Source of the DNA: Streptomyces scabiei 87.22
GTDB lineage: Bacteria > Actinomycetota > Actinomycetes > Streptomycetales > Streptomycetaceae
Length of the DNA: 64,000 nucleotides
Assembly (NCBI RefSeq): GCF_000091305.1
Contig: NC_013929.1
Span: 2,542,001 to 2,606,000, forward strand
Reading direction: 5' to 3'
Shown here piece after piece: positions 45,671 through 55,092 of this stretch. The translations under genes were made by a program, and so were the position numbers. The notes under the pieces were generated by a model, which was given only the letters and a program-made list of their open reading frames with translations, did not search any database and was not told the DNA's origin. The number at the start of each line of letters is the position of its first letter. Position 1 is the stretch's first letter.

Positions 45671-45829
45671 GATGCCTCCTTGCACGCATGCTCCGTGGCG
45701 CCGGCGAAGTTCGCCTCCGACGCTCACGGAATGGTGACGTTCGCGATGACGGCCGTCCATGGCGGCGCGGACATCCGGCCCCCGCCGGGATTGTTCCGGA
45801 GCACAAACAGGGCGTCGTACGCTGCGAGG

Positions 45830-46996
45830 ATGGATCTGTCAGGTGTGGGTGCCGCCCTGCGCGGGCGTTCTCCCGAACTGGGTGAGCGGATGGCTCAGCG
45901 CATTCGCGCGGAGGTCGAGTCCTACGCGGACGACTCGCTCACCCCCTTTGCCTCGCTGCGGGATTCCTGCGAGAGCAACGCCGACCTGGTGCTCCGGCAT
46001 TTCGCCTCCGGTGCGGAGCCGGACGTGCGGCCGGCGCAGGAGACCGGGCGTCTGCGCGCCGAGCAGGGCGTGCCCCTGGCCGACACGCTGCACGCCTACC
46101 GGGTCGGCTTCGAGTACCTCTGGGCGCAGATGGTCGAGGAGGCCCGCAGGCATCCGGAGGTCACGGACGCGGATCTGGTGGCCGGGTCGTCGCGGATCTG
46201 GGCGCTGTTCGGCCGCTACGCCGAGGCGGTCGCGGCCGCCTACCGGGAGGCCAGCGCGGAGTTGGCGCTGCGTCGCGAGGCGCGCCGTTCGGCGCTGGTC
46301 GAGGCCCTGTTCACGGGCGCGCTCGCGGACCGTACGACGCTGCGGGAGGCGGCCCGGCAACTCAGCCTGCCCGAGCGGGGCCCGTACGCGGTCGTCGCCG
46401 CGTCCGTGCCGGACCCGGGCCAGGAGCCGCTGCCCGGCATCGAGGCGGCGCTGCGCCAGGCCCATGTGCCCTCCGCCTGGCGGCTGCTGCCCGACCAGCA
46501 GATCGGGCTGGTCTCCCTCCTGCACAGGGACGCGGAGACAGTGAGCCTGTCGGCGCTGCGCCGAAGCCGCGCCCGGGTAGGGGTCAGTCCACGCTTCGAC
46601 TCGCTGCGGGACACTCCGCAGGCTCTGCGGTTCGCCCGGCTGGCGCTGGCCGGGCTGCCGGGCGGGGGGCCCGGGGTGGCGCGATTCGACGACAGCCCGC
46701 TCTCCATGCTGGTCGCCGCGGCGCCCGCGGAGGCGACCCGCCTGGTGGAGGTCGTCCTCAGGCCGGTCCTGGACCTGCCGGCAGCTGAGCGGGCGAGGCT
46801 GCTGGAGACCCTTGGGCACTGGTTCGCCGCGGGGGGCGTCGCCGCCGAGGCGGCCGACCTGCTCTTCGTCCACCCCAACACCGTGCGCTACCGGCTGCGC
46901 CGCGTCGAGAAGCTGACGGGCCGCTCGCTCTCCGAACCCAGGACCCTCGCCGACCTGGGCGCCGCTCTGCACGCGCTGCGGCTCCTGCCAAGGTGA
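45830..46996 (+). CDS. PucR/CdaR family regulator
   Basis: A 388-residue transcriptional activator-type protein. The C-terminal helix-turn-helix WFAAGGVAAEAADLLFVHPN, then TVRYRLRRVEKLTG is the PucR HTH_30 domain. The middle contains the GGDEF-like region (RARVGVSPRFDSLRDTPQAL) and the N-terminus a RsbRD-like helical domain (LADTLHAYRVGFEYLWAQ). The start is ATG 45830. It is divergent from the acyl-CoA ligase and is the likely regulator of that gene, perhaps responding to its substrate. Confidence 0.88.
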   Translation: MDLSGVGAALRGRSPELGERMAQRIRAEVESYADDSLTPFASLRDSCESNADLVLRHFASGAEPDVRPAQETGRLRAEQGVPLADTLHAYRVGFEYLWAQMVEEARRHPEVTDADLVAGSSRIWALFGRYAEAVAAAYREASAELALRREARRSALVEALFTGALADRTTLREAARQLSLPERGPYAVVAASVPDPGQEPLPGIEAALRQAHVPSAWRLLPDQQIGLVSLLHRDAETVSLSALRRSRARVGVSPRFDSLRDTPQALRFARLALAGLPGGGPGVARFDDSPLSMLVAAAPAEATRLVEVVLRPVLDLPAAERARLLETLGHWFAAGGVAAEAADLLFVHPNTVRYRLRRVEKLTGRSLSEPRTLADLGAALHALRLLPR

Positions 46997-47086
46997 GCGG
47001 GCAGCCGAGCGCGCCGTCGGATTTCCGCACCACCCCGTACGGGCGGGGCGACCTGAACCACAAGCACTCCCCGGGCCGTCAGCCGG

Positions 47087-48082
47087 CTACGTCGTTTCGC
47101 GCTCTACGACGGTGAGGATGTCGCCCGCGCCAGGCCCACTCGGCGCTGCCGGGGCCGCAACGCCGGCCATCGAGAGAATACGTGCGGTGAGATTGCCGGC
47201 TGCCACGGTGAGGTCCATCCCGATGGTGGTCAGAGCCGGTACGGCGAGCGAACTCACCGGGAGGTCGTCGACGCCGATGAGCGCCAGGTCGTCCGGTACG
47301 GCGATGTGCTGTGTACGGCAACTGGCCAGGACGGCGAGGGCGATCAGATCGTTGAATGCGGCGACCGCGGTGACGGGGGTGGCGCCTTGCGTCCACTCCG
47401 CGACGGCGTCCCGGGCACTGGCACGCGAATAGCGCATGCTGACAACTCGCGGCGATGGCAGGCCCAGGTCGCTGCAGGCCCGGGTGGCTCCCTGCAGGCG
47501 GGGCAGGCAGAAAGGGCGCTCACGGGGGTCGTCCAGCGCGGCGTAGCCGATGTGCCGGTGCCCGCGTGCCGCGAGGTGCTCGATCTGCAGGCGTCCGACA
47601 TCTTCCTGGCTCAGCCCGGTCAGGCCGGCACCGTCCGGTGTGAACACACCGTCGAGCAGAGGGATTTCAGCTCGAAGCAGTGACCGCGCATCAGCGGGCG
47701 GCAGGCCACCGAACGCGACGACCACCGCCGGCTGGACGTGCTGCCACAGCTCGGCGAGCGGCGTGGCCGTGCCGGCGTGGTGCAGATACACGCAGGTGTA
47801 CCCGGCCTCGCCCAGTGATCGGCCGAGGGCCAGTTTGAACTGCTCCATGGCCTCGGCGACCGGGAGATCCGGAACCACGCAGAGCACGACGTTGCTCCGG
47901 CCCTTGCGCAGCGCACGGCCCGCTCCCGACGGTACGTAGCCGAGACGCTCAGCCGTCTCCAGCACGCGACGGCGGGTCTCCGCGGAGAGACCGTGCTCGT
48001 CCCTCCCGTTGAGCACGAAGCTCACGGTGGTTTGTGAGACCCCGGCCTCTCGCGCCACGTCCTTGCTGGTGACCCTCGGCAA
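47087..48082 (-). CDS. LacI family transcriptional regulator
   Basis: A 331-residue LacI-type repressor. The N-terminal helix-turn-helix and hinge VTSKDVAREAGVSQTTVSFV, then NGRDEHGLSAETRRRVLETA, then ERLGYVP is diagnostic. The periplasmic-binding-protein-like domain follows, ending with DDLALIGVDDLPVSSLAVPA and LTTIGMD. The start is TTG 48082 with GGGAGGGG three bases upstream. It is divergent from an MFS transporter; a 26-bp palindrome in between is the likely operator. Confidence 0.9.
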   Translation of the reverse strand: MPRVTSKDVAREAGVSQTTVSFVLNGRDEHGLSAETRRRVLETAERLGYVPSGAGRALRKGRSNVVLCVVPDLPVAEAMEQFKLALGRSLGEAGYTCVYLHHAGTATPLAELWQHVQPAVVVAFGGLPPADARSLLRAEIPLLDGVFTPDGAGLTGLSQEDVGRLQIEHLAARGHRHIGYAALDDPRERPFCLPRLQGATRACSDLGLPSPRVVSMRYSRASARDAVAEWTQGATPVTAVAAFNDLIALAVLASCRTQHIAVPDDLALIGVDDLPVSSLAVPALTTIGMDLTVAAGNLTARILSMAGVAAPAAPSGPGAGDILTVVERETT

Positions 48083-48136
48083 TGCCCCTCCCGAACTCTT
48101 GCCACGCCTTCCGGCACAGGCTACGGTACGGCGATC

Positions 48137-48162
48137 AGCGATCTAATACGTATTAGATCGCT
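48137..48162. promoter_or_regulatory. 26-bp perfect palindrome, probable LacI-family operator
   Basis: The half-site AGCGATCTAATAC (48137-48149) is followed directly by its exact complement (48150-48162). It lies 55 bp upstream of the LacI gene and 122 bp upstream of the MFS gene, an ideal position for an autoregulatory operator. It is AT-rich against a GC-rich background. Confidence 0.75.
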
Positions 48163-48283
48163 TCGGTAGCCGCAATGGCCTGTAGGGGACGCCCCGCACC
48201 CGCTTTGCCCGAGCCGCCCACCCCGGTCGAACACCGTCCCCATGCGCGCCGACGGGGTGGAATCACATGAAGAGAGATCTGTC

Positions 48284-49567
48284 ATGGACGACACGATCCC
48301 CGTCAGCACCGACACGACGCCCGCCCGCGTCACCTCCGCAGCCGATCCGGTCCGCCTGCCCCGCCTGCTCGCATTCGTGTTCCCGGGCACCACCGCGATG
48401 TACGCCCTGTTCAACGCCATCGGGGTGATCCTCCTCCCCGCACAGGTAGCGCGACTCGCGCCCGACTCCAAGGTCGGCGTCCTGGCGCTGCTGACAACGC
48501 TGGCCGCCGTGGCCTCGATGATCGCCCTTCCCACTGGAGGAGCGCTGTCGGACCGCACGCGGTCCCGGTTCGGGCGACGCGCCCCCTGGCTGATGGTGAT
48601 GGCCTGCGCCTCCGCGCCACTGACGATCGCCATGGGCCTGAGTAACTCGCTGGTCGTCATCGCGATCCTGCTCACGGTCCTGTGGTTCACCATGAACTTC
48701 TACGGAGGGGCGATCTCAGCGATCCTGCCCGACCGCGTGCCCGTGGCCCGCCGTGGCGTCGCCTCCGCGGTCATCGGTCTGGGCACGCCGGTGGGCATCC
48801 TCTTCGGCGTCAACCTGGCCAGCCGAGTTAGCCAGGTCTGGGCGTACACGGCTCTCGCGCTGGTGCTGCTCGTCACGACGCTCGCACTCGTGGCCGGTGC
48901 GCGCGAACCGTCCTCGCTCGACCTGGTCACGGAAAGACCCAAGGACCGAGGCAACGCGACCGCGGCTGTCCGGGCGTTCTTCCGCGCATTCACCCACCGT
49001 GACTTCGCCCTGGCCTTCGCCAGTCGGTTCGGCCTGTTCCTGTCCTACTTCACGGTCTCCGGGTACCTCTTCTTCACCGTGCAGGACTATGTCGGGGCGA
49101 ACAACGTCCCTGGCGGCAACGTCGCCGTCGCGGTGAGCACCCTCTCGACGGTGTCGTTCGGCACCTGGATCGCCGTCGCCACGCTCTGCGGCTGGCTCGC
49201 CGACAAGCTCGACCGGCGCAAGCTGTTCATCGCGATCAGCGCCCTCGGCCTGGGCCTGTCCCAGGTCATCCCGATCGTCAGCCACAGCTGGGCCGCGATG
49301 CTCGCCTACTCCGCGGTCTCGGGCGCTTCGCTGGGCACGTACTTCGCGGTCGACCTCGCCGTCATGTCGCTGGTCCTGCCGGACAAGGAGAACGAAGGGC
49401 GCGACTTCGCCATCCTCAACGTCGCCACCGGCCTGCCCCAACTCGCGGCCCCCGCCATCGCCGGCTCGCTCATCGGACTCGGCGGCTACGGCTCCCTGTT
49501 CCTCGTCAGCGGCGCGTGCGCCTTGGTCGCCGGTGCGCTGGCCATGTGCATCCGCTCGATCCGATAG
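48284..49567 (+). CDS. MFS transporter (sugar-type)
   Basis: A 427-residue membrane protein with about 12 hydrophobic segments. The cytoplasmic loop LPTGGALSDRTRSRFGRRAP is MFS motif A, and DRVPVARRGVASAVIGLGTP and GWLADKLDRRKLFIAI are the repeated loops. It resembles the GPH/sugar-transport-like MFS group rather than drug exporters. The start is ATG 48284 with AAGAGAG upstream. Two hydrolase genes follow within 20 and 2 bp, so a transporter-esterase operon under LacI control is likely. The substrate may be an esterified sugar. Confidence 0.88.
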   Translation: MDDTIPVSTDTTPARVTSAADPVRLPRLLAFVFPGTTAMYALFNAIGVILLPAQVARLAPDSKVGVLALLTTLAAVASMIALPTGGALSDRTRSRFGRRAPWLMVMACASAPLTIAMGLSNSLVVIAILLTVLWFTMNFYGGAISAILPDRVPVARRGVASAVIGLGTPVGILFGVNLASRVSQVWAYTALALVLLVTTLALVAGAREPSSLDLVTERPKDRGNATAAVRAFFRAFTHRDFALAFASRFGLFLSYFTVSGYLFFTVQDYVGANNVPGGNVAVAVSTLSTVSFGTWIAVATLCGWLADKLDRRKLFIAISALGLGLSQVIPIVSHSWAAMLAYSAVSGASLGTYFAVDLAVMSLVLPDKENEGRDFAILNVATGLPQLAAPAIAGSLIGLGGYGSLFLVSGACALVAGALAMCIRSIR

Positions 49568-49584
49568 CCCGTACGGAGCCCTCC

Positions 49585-50412
49585 ATGACCCTGGTCACCA
49601 CACCCACCGGGGTGTCGCTCAACTACGACACCTTCGGCGATCCCGACGCCCCTCCACTGCTGCTGATCCAGGGCCTCGGGGCCCACATGCTCGGCTGGCA
49701 CGCCGACTTCTGCCGGTTGATCGCCGATGCGGGTTTCCACGTCGTGCGCTTCGACAACCGGGACGTCGGCCTCTCGCAGAAGTTCCCGCAGGGCGGCTAC
49801 ACCCTGGCCGACATGGCGAACGACGCCGCGAGTCTCCTCACCGCGCTCGAAATCCCCGCGGCGCACATCGTGGGCCAGTCGATGGGCGGCATGATCGCCC
49901 AGCAGCTCACCCTCGACCACCCCACGCAGGTGCTGAGCCTCGCTCTGATCTACACGGCGCCCAACGCGGGCTTCCTCGTCGGACGCGACCTGGTCGACGA
50001 GCGCACCCAGCGCCCCCGGGCCCGCGACCAAGACGAGGCGATCGCTCTGTACCTCGACAACGAAGCTGCGTGCGCCTCACCGGGATATCCCCAGGACATC
50101 GACTGGCTGCGCGAACTCGGCGGCCAGACGTACCGCCGGGACTACGACCCGGACGGCATCGTGCGGCAGATGGAGGCACTCGACAACTCCCCCGACCGTG
50201 CGCCCCACCTGCACCGCATCACGGTCCCCACCACGATCGTGCACGGCGACGGCGACCAGTTGATCGATTCCGGCGCGTCCCAGGCCATGCACGAGCTGAT
50301 CCCGGATTCGACGCTGACCATCCACCACGGGATGGGCCACGAACTTCCCCGCCCACTGTGGCCGCAGATCGTCACCCAGATCCGGGACAACACCGCACGA
50401 GGGAGGGCGTGA
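49585..50412 (+). CDS. Alpha/beta hydrolase
   Basis: A 275-residue alpha/beta-fold hydrolase. The oxyanion region LLLIQGLGAHMLGW, the strand motif FHVVRFDNRDVG, the nucleophile elbow VGQSMGGMIAQQLTLDHP (Ser at about residue 98), the late Asp in HGDGDQLID and the His in HGMGHELP are in order. It is cytoplasmic. The start ATG 49585 follows GGAG; it lies 17 bp after the MFS stop and 1 bp before the secreted esterase gene. Part of its 3' end is found as a decayed copy at 51536-51600. Confidence 0.88.
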   Translation: MTLVTTPTGVSLNYDTFGDPDAPPLLLIQGLGAHMLGWHADFCRLIADAGFHVVRFDNRDVGLSQKFPQGGYTLADMANDAASLLTALEIPAAHIVGQSMGGMIAQQLTLDHPTQVLSLALIYTAPNAGFLVGRDLVDERTQRPRARDQDEAIALYLDNEAACASPGYPQDIDWLRELGGQTYRRDYDPDGIVRQMEALDNSPDRAPHLHRITVPTTIVHGDGDQLIDSGASQAMHELIPDSTLTIHHGMGHELPRPLWPQIVTQIRDNTARGRA

Positions 50413-50413
50413 C

Positions 50414-51487
50414 ATGGCCCAGGGAACAGGCATGTCACGGACACGGCCCGCAGCAGAGCGGGTAGTGCTGATGCTCGCTGCAGTACTCGCCCTGCTCGTC
50501 GGCGTAGCAGCGCCAAGCCCGGCCTCGGCGGCTGACAGTCCGTTCTGCGTGCCCCGGACCACACCGCCCGAGGTGGGACTGACCCTGGTTTCGGTCGAGC
50601 GCATCGACGCCCGCACTCGGATGTACGCGTTCCGCTCGAAGGCGGTCGGCGACGCCATGCCCGACGGGCTCGTCCGGGTGCGCGTCATCCTGCCCCCCGA
50701 CTACGCCCGGTCGCCAGGCAAGCGCTACCCGGTCATGCTGCACCTGCACGGCACCAACAACTCACCCAGCACCTTCCCCGCCAACGAGGTGGAGCAGGTA
50801 CTGGGCGACAACGACGTGATCTTCGTCGAGCCCGACGGAGGCCCTGCCGGCTTCTACGCCGACTGGTACGGCACCCCCGTCACCGGCCGCGATCTCTTCA
50901 ACGGACCCGTGCCGTTCCCGCCCCCGGCATGGGAGACCTTCCACATCCGCGAGTTGCTCCCATGGCTGGACAAGACCTTCCGCACCACAGGCCGACGCGC
51001 CATCACCGGTACCTCGATGGGCGGCTTCGGTGCGATGGCGTACCCCGCCCGCAACCCGGGGGCCTTCGTCGCCGCCGCCTCCTTCTCCGGCGCCGTGGAC
51101 CTCGACACGCTGTACCCCATCGCTCCCGTCTTGATCTCCGTGGCCTGGGACCCGTGCATCTTCGGCGACCGAACCCTGCAGGCCGACAACTGGAAAGCTC
51201 ACAACCCGGTCGACCGGGCTGCCGAACTGCGCGGAGTGTCCCTGTTCGTCGCCAGCGGCAACGGGCTGCCCGGCCGCTACGACGACCCCGTAAGCGCCAT
51301 CACGGGAGCTCCCCTGGAGATCCTCGTGCACCAGAGCGCCGAGAACTTCGTCGCCGCACTCGACCGGGCCCAAGTCCCCGTCACCACCTGGTTCTACGGC
51401 AACGGCACTCATGGGCCGCGGTCCTACGTCTACGACGATCTGCGCCGCTTTCTGCCCCAGGCGATGAGCGCCCTCAACCGCAAGTAG
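50414..51487 (+). CDS. Secreted esterase, esterase D/antigen 85-like
   Basis: A 357-residue protein with an N-terminal signal peptide: basic start RTRPAAERVV, hydrophobic VLMLAAVLALLVGVA, cleavage near ASAADS. The mature enzyme has the esterase-family layout KRYPVMLHLHGTNNSPSTFP, VIFVEPDGG, nucleophile elbow GTSMGGFGAMAYPARNPGAF (Ser at about residue 200) and a C-terminal GNGTHGPRSY His. Cysteines in the signal-proximal region (FCVPRT) and in WDPCIF may form a disulfide. It probably cleaves acyl esters outside the cell. It lies 1 bp after the preceding hydrolase gene. Confidence 0.85.
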   Translation: MAQGTGMSRTRPAAERVVLMLAAVLALLVGVAAPSPASAADSPFCVPRTTPPEVGLTLVSVERIDARTRMYAFRSKAVGDAMPDGLVRVRVILPPDYARSPGKRYPVMLHLHGTNNSPSTFPANEVEQVLGDNDVIFVEPDGGPAGFYADWYGTPVTGRDLFNGPVPFPPPAWETFHIRELLPWLDKTFRTTGRRAITGTSMGGFGAMAYPARNPGAFVAAASFSGAVDLDTLYPIAPVLISVAWDPCIFGDRTLQADNWKAHNPVDRAAELRGVSLFVASGNGLPGRYDDPVSAITGAPLEILVHQSAENFVAALDRAQVPVTTWFYGNGTHGPRSYVYDDLRRFLPQAMSALNRK

Positions 51488-51535
51488 ACGGTGCGAGAAG
51501 GCGGACCCACCTGGAGCGAGTACTGCTGACCGGTG

Positions 51536-51600
51536 GGCCGAGGCCGTGCACGAACTGATCGCGGATTCGAAGCGGGACAACACCACACGAGGAAGTGCGT
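51536..51600 (+). pseudogene. Decayed 3'-end copy of the 49585 alpha/beta hydrolase gene
   Basis: GCACGAACTGATCGCGGATTCG here matches GCACGAGCTGATCCCGGATTCG in the intact gene near 50289, and CGGGACAACACCACACGAGG matches CGGGACAACACCGCACGAGG at its end. About 75 bases between these blocks are missing. It lies directly upstream of the broken serine hydrolase, as the intact copy lies upstream of the secreted esterase. Confidence 0.6.
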
Positions 51601-51603
51601 GAA

Positions 51604-52196
51604 ATGACAGCAGTACAGGTGGAAGGCCGCGTGGACAGCGGATTCGAACCGGTCGCGGATGCCTTCGCCGACAATTTCCGTCGGCGCGGCGACACAGCGG
51701 CCTCCTGCGTGGTGTACGCCCAGGGAGCCCCGGTCGTGGACATCTGGCCTGGTCAGACCGCCCGGGGCGCCTGGACGCCCGACACCCGCACCGTCATGTT
51801 CTCGGTGAGCAAGGGAGTCACCACCCACTGTCTGCTGATGGCCGCCGAGCGCGGACTGATCGAACTCGACGCCCCGGTGGCGAAGTACTGGCCGGAGTTC
51901 GCCGAGAAAGGCAAGGAGACGACGACAGTACGGCAACTCCTCACGCACCAGGCCAGGCTCGGTCGCGCCCGAGGCGGATGTGACGCTGGAGAACCTGCGC
52001 GCCTGGAAGTCCGTGGCGGACGCGCTGGCCCAGTACGCCCGTAACGAGGGCACTTGCGCGGTGCCTGGCACCGGGCACGGGTTGCGACCGTGCACACACA
52101 CCATCCACCACCAGACCGGCGCGGTCTCCCGCGTGCTCCTGCCAACCCCCCTCACTGGGCATGTCCGGACCGGCCTCGCCGATTCGATGGAGTCGT
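51604..52196 (+). pseudogene. Frameshifted class C beta-lactamase-like serine hydrolase
   Basis: The first frame reads to RQLLTHQA and includes the family's SxxK motif in FSVSKGVTTH (about residue 63). After about 51955 the reading moves to the next frame, which continues GSVAPEADVTLENLRAWKSV and ADALAQ, then PGTGHGLR. That order matches the beta-lactamase/esterase family, where HQAGL leads straight into this segment. The Tyr-x-Asn and His-x-Gly motifs of the full enzyme are absent and the similarity fades near 52100. The gene is broken by a frameshift and 3' truncation. The following stretch to 52483 holds no gene I can support. Confidence 0.75.
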
Positions 52197-52483
52197 GAAC
52201 GCGAAACAGCACATCTGCGCGCCGAGGCGCGGGTATTCCCAAGCACACCATCGGCCGCATGCCGAGCAATGCACTTCAAGCGAAGCCTGGCCAACCTGGC
52301 AGCCTGCGCACTCAGCGACTGGAGACCCTGCTCCGCGGGCGGCTCAAGGCACTGCAGTGCCCGCACAGCATTCTCAGCGGATTCCTCGCCGGGACGGCCT
52401 CGCTCCCAACAGACCGAACTGACCCCAACTCGCAGTCAATGTCCGTTGATTGCCTTCTCACTCCTGGACACTGGGCGCATCAC

Positions 52484-53365
52484 ATGACTGTCCTGACAGC
52501 GGCGCGATCGGCACTGTTCACCAACCTCCTGCACGACATGCGGCGCATCACCGGCGTGGACGCGGTCATGGGCTCGCTGGTGGCGTCCGATGCGGACCAC
52601 TTCGTCATAGACCAGCTGGTCGGCGTCACCACCGGAGGTCTGCACAACCTGCGCGTCGCCATCGGTACGGGACTGGGCGGTAAAGCGATGGCCCTGCACA
52701 GACCGATGCAGGTGCCGGACTACTGCCGCGCGGGCGGCATCAGCCACGAGTACGACCCGGCCGTTCGCCGGGAGCAGATCCGTGCCGCGTTCGCCGTCCC
52801 GATCCGGGTTCCGGTCCCCGGCGGTCTCCGAGGCGTGGTCTACGGAGGACGACGCCACGAGTACGTCTTCGGCGACCGCATCTTCGGTGACGTCGCGGTA
52901 CTGGTACGCGCCCTGGAGCGGGAGCTTGCCGAAGATCTGGAGCTCGACCGCCGATTGGAACGCCTACGGGTGGCGGCCGGGGGCAGCGTTTCGGCCGCGA
53001 GCACGGAGATGAGCGTGGCCGAGCGCCGTAGGCTCGTCGACGTCTGTTCCGAACTCGTGCACATAGCGTCAGGGATGCCCGACAGCCCTGAGCGCCGGCA
53101 GATCAAGGCTCTCGTACGCCGCCTGGCCGGTCGGACGGCGGAACCGTTCACGGCAGAGAAGACGGCCCGTGCAGCGCTCACGGAGCGTGAACGGGAGATC
53201 CTGACCAAGGTCGCCACCGGTGCGACGAACCGCGAGGTCGCCGCCGCACTCAGTATCAGCGCCGAGACCGTGAAGTCGAGCCTCACCTCCAGCATGCGCA
53301 AGTTCGGCGTGCGCAACCGTGTCGCTCTCGTGGCAGCGGCACATGCGCAAGGCTGCCTGCGCTGA
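52484..53365 (+). CDS. GAF-domain LuxR family regulator
   Basis: A 293-residue regulator. A GAF-like sensor region occupies about residues 10-150 (LLHDMRRITGVDAVMGSLVA, then GLGGKAMALHRPMQVPDYCR, then RAAFAVPIRVPVPGGLRGVV). The C-terminal LuxR helix-turn-helix is LTEREREILTKVATGATNRE, then VAAALSISAETVKSSLTSSM and RKFGVRNR. I chose ATG 52484; the frame is open upstream but that part looks non-coding. It is upstream of the membrane esterase gene and could control it. The signal is unknown. Confidence 0.85.
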   Translation: MTVLTAARSALFTNLLHDMRRITGVDAVMGSLVASDADHFVIDQLVGVTTGGLHNLRVAIGTGLGGKAMALHRPMQVPDYCRAGGISHEYDPAVRREQIRAAFAVPIRVPVPGGLRGVVYGGRRHEYVFGDRIFGDVAVLVRALERELAEDLELDRRLERLRVAAGGSVSAASTEMSVAERRRLVDVCSELVHIASGMPDSPERRQIKALVRRLAGRTAEPFTAEKTARAALTEREREILTKVATGATNREVAAALSISAETVKSSLTSSMRKFGVRNRVALVAAAHAQGCLR

Positions 53366-53391
53366 GGAGACGGCAGCGCAGAACACCCGCA

Positions 53392-53407
53392 CCCCCCGAA
53401 CGGGGGG
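53392..53407. terminator. Short GC hairpin after the LuxR gene
   Basis: CCCCCC (53392-53397) and GGGGGG (53402-53407) enclose a GAAC loop, 27 bp after the LuxR stop. It is short, so only moderate confidence. Confidence 0.5.
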
Positions 53408-53512
53408 CTTACGCCTCGCCAGGACGAGGTCGCACCGCACCTCACCCATACTGACAATCCGATGGTGCGCGCCATTTCCCCCCTTTCCTCACATCTGACA
53501 GGACCGCCGGTC

Positions 53513-54817
53513 ATGCGCAACGACCTCGAAGAACCAGGCTCCGAAATGCCCCCGGCATCACCCGGCATACCCGCTCCGCCGCCCGACCCGTCGGACGGTG
53601 GCGCGGGCACCGGCTCACGTCCCGTGCGCATCATCCTGCTGGCGGTGGCCGTTCTCCTCGGCCTGCTGGTCCTGGTGAACCAACTGCTGGCCGTACTGCC
53701 CGTCGGGTGGCTCTCCCCGGTGCTGCATGTCAGGCTGCTGCAGGCGGTCGTGCTTGTCACAGGCGGCGTGCGCGACACAGTCGGCATCTGGAACATCGTC
53801 CTCGCGGCTCTCGCTCTGGCCGCGGCCGTGTACGCCCTGCGCAAGAGCGGTGCCCGCAGGCGTACGGCCCGCACCTTCGTGGCCGTGGCCGGTGTGGGCC
53901 TGGCGCTGGCCCTGTTCACCACCACGGTCCAGGTCTTTGCCGTACACGGAGCCACCGGCAAGTGGATCCCCTTCGCGCCGACCACCTTCACCGCGGAGCT
54001 CGGGCGGGGACCCGACAGGACCGTCACCTACGCCACGCTCGACGGCGAGAGGATGGAGGCGGACCTGTACCTGCCCGACAACGCTTCCGCCGCTTCGGCC
54101 ACCCCTCTCGTCGTCAGCATCCACGGCGGCGGCTTCGTACAGGGCAGCCGAGGCCGCACCCCCTATACGAGCTGGCTGGCCGACCACGGGTACGCGGTAC
54201 TGGACGTCGACTACCGTCTGTCCACCGCGAGCGAACACCGCTGGAACACCGAGGACGCCGACGCCGCCTGCGCCATGACCTGGGCCACGGCTCACGCCGA
54301 CGAATACCACTGGGACCTGAACCGGGTCGCCACCCTCGGTGGCTCAGCGGGCGGCAACCTGGCCATCAACGTCGCCTACAAGATCAACGCGGGCACCATG
54401 AAACCCTCCTGCGGCACCGCCGCCGAACTGCCCCGCGTGAAAGCCACCATCGCCTCGTTCCCCGCCGTCGACCTCACGGCCGGAGAGTCCGACAGCGCGC
54501 TGGGGCACCAGGTCGGCCAGTGGCACATAGGCGGCACCCCCGCCCAGCATCCGGACCGCTACCAGGCCGTTGACTCCGCGACCCACATCACCGAGAACGC
54601 CCCGCCCACGCTGATCGTCCAGGGCGGCGCCGACCACCTCGTCTTCGCGGAGCACACGAAGGCGTTCGCGGACAAGCTCACCGCCGCCGGCATCACCCAC
54701 CGGTACGTCCAGTTGCCCTTCATGGAACACGGCTACGACGGCAGCGTCGCCAACATCGGCATGCAGACCACCCGTGCCCTGGCGCTGCCCTGGCTGCGGG
54801 ACCACCTCGGCGACTGA
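53513..54817 (+). CDS. Membrane-anchored acetyl-esterase-like alpha/beta hydrolase
   Basis: A 434-residue protein. The N-terminus is Pro/Asp-rich, then four hydrophobic segments (about residues 38-62, 72-86, 90-108 and 120-142) anchor it to the membrane. The catalytic domain starts at about 160: VVSIHGGGFVQGSRG (oxyanion HGGG), VLDVDYRLS, nucleophile elbow TLGGSAGGNLAINV (Ser at about 285), Asp in GGADHLVFAEHT and His in MEHGYDG. This is the esterase/lipase (HSL-like) family fused to a membrane domain. The start is ATG 53513 with AGGA eight bases upstream; 53462 is an alternative. The active site probably faces outward. Confidence 0.82.
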   Translation: MRNDLEEPGSEMPPASPGIPAPPPDPSDGGAGTGSRPVRIILLAVAVLLGLLVLVNQLLAVLPVGWLSPVLHVRLLQAVVLVTGGVRDTVGIWNIVLAALALAAAVYALRKSGARRRTARTFVAVAGVGLALALFTTTVQVFAVHGATGKWIPFAPTTFTAELGRGPDRTVTYATLDGERMEADLYLPDNASAASATPLVVSIHGGGFVQGSRGRTPYTSWLADHGYAVLDVDYRLSTASEHRWNTEDADAACAMTWATAHADEYHWDLNRVATLGGSAGGNLAINVAYKINAGTMKPSCGTAAELPRVKATIASFPAVDLTAGESDSALGHQVGQWHIGGTPAQHPDRYQAVDSATHITENAPPTLIVQGGADHLVFAEHTKAFADKLTAAGITHRYVQLPFMEHGYDGSVANIGMQTTRALALPWLRDHLGD

Positions 54818-55092
54818 CGGCGGGAGGTTGCGGCTCCGAGGCCGGACACAACCCTCCTGGTCCGGGGCCGACGTCGTACGCCTGATGCGCCGCGAGCAGC
54901 CGAGGGAAGTCCAACCCCTCTGCTACTCACACACCCGTACGTGACGATCTGAAGAAAGCCAGGCGCGGTTCGGCGACGAAGTCCGGGCCACGATGAGCTG
55001 TTCCTGGAGGTCTTCGAGACCCTCAGCACGGTGGCGGTCCGCTGAGTCGCCTTGTCATCTCCCGAGGAGCGGCGCCAAGTCTTCGGCCGTTG
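54818..55092. other. Intergenic, no gene seen
   Basis: No open frame in this stretch shows a motif or codon pattern that I can support. The last 130 bases probably belong to the decayed transposase that becomes recognisable at 55093. Confidence 0.4.
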
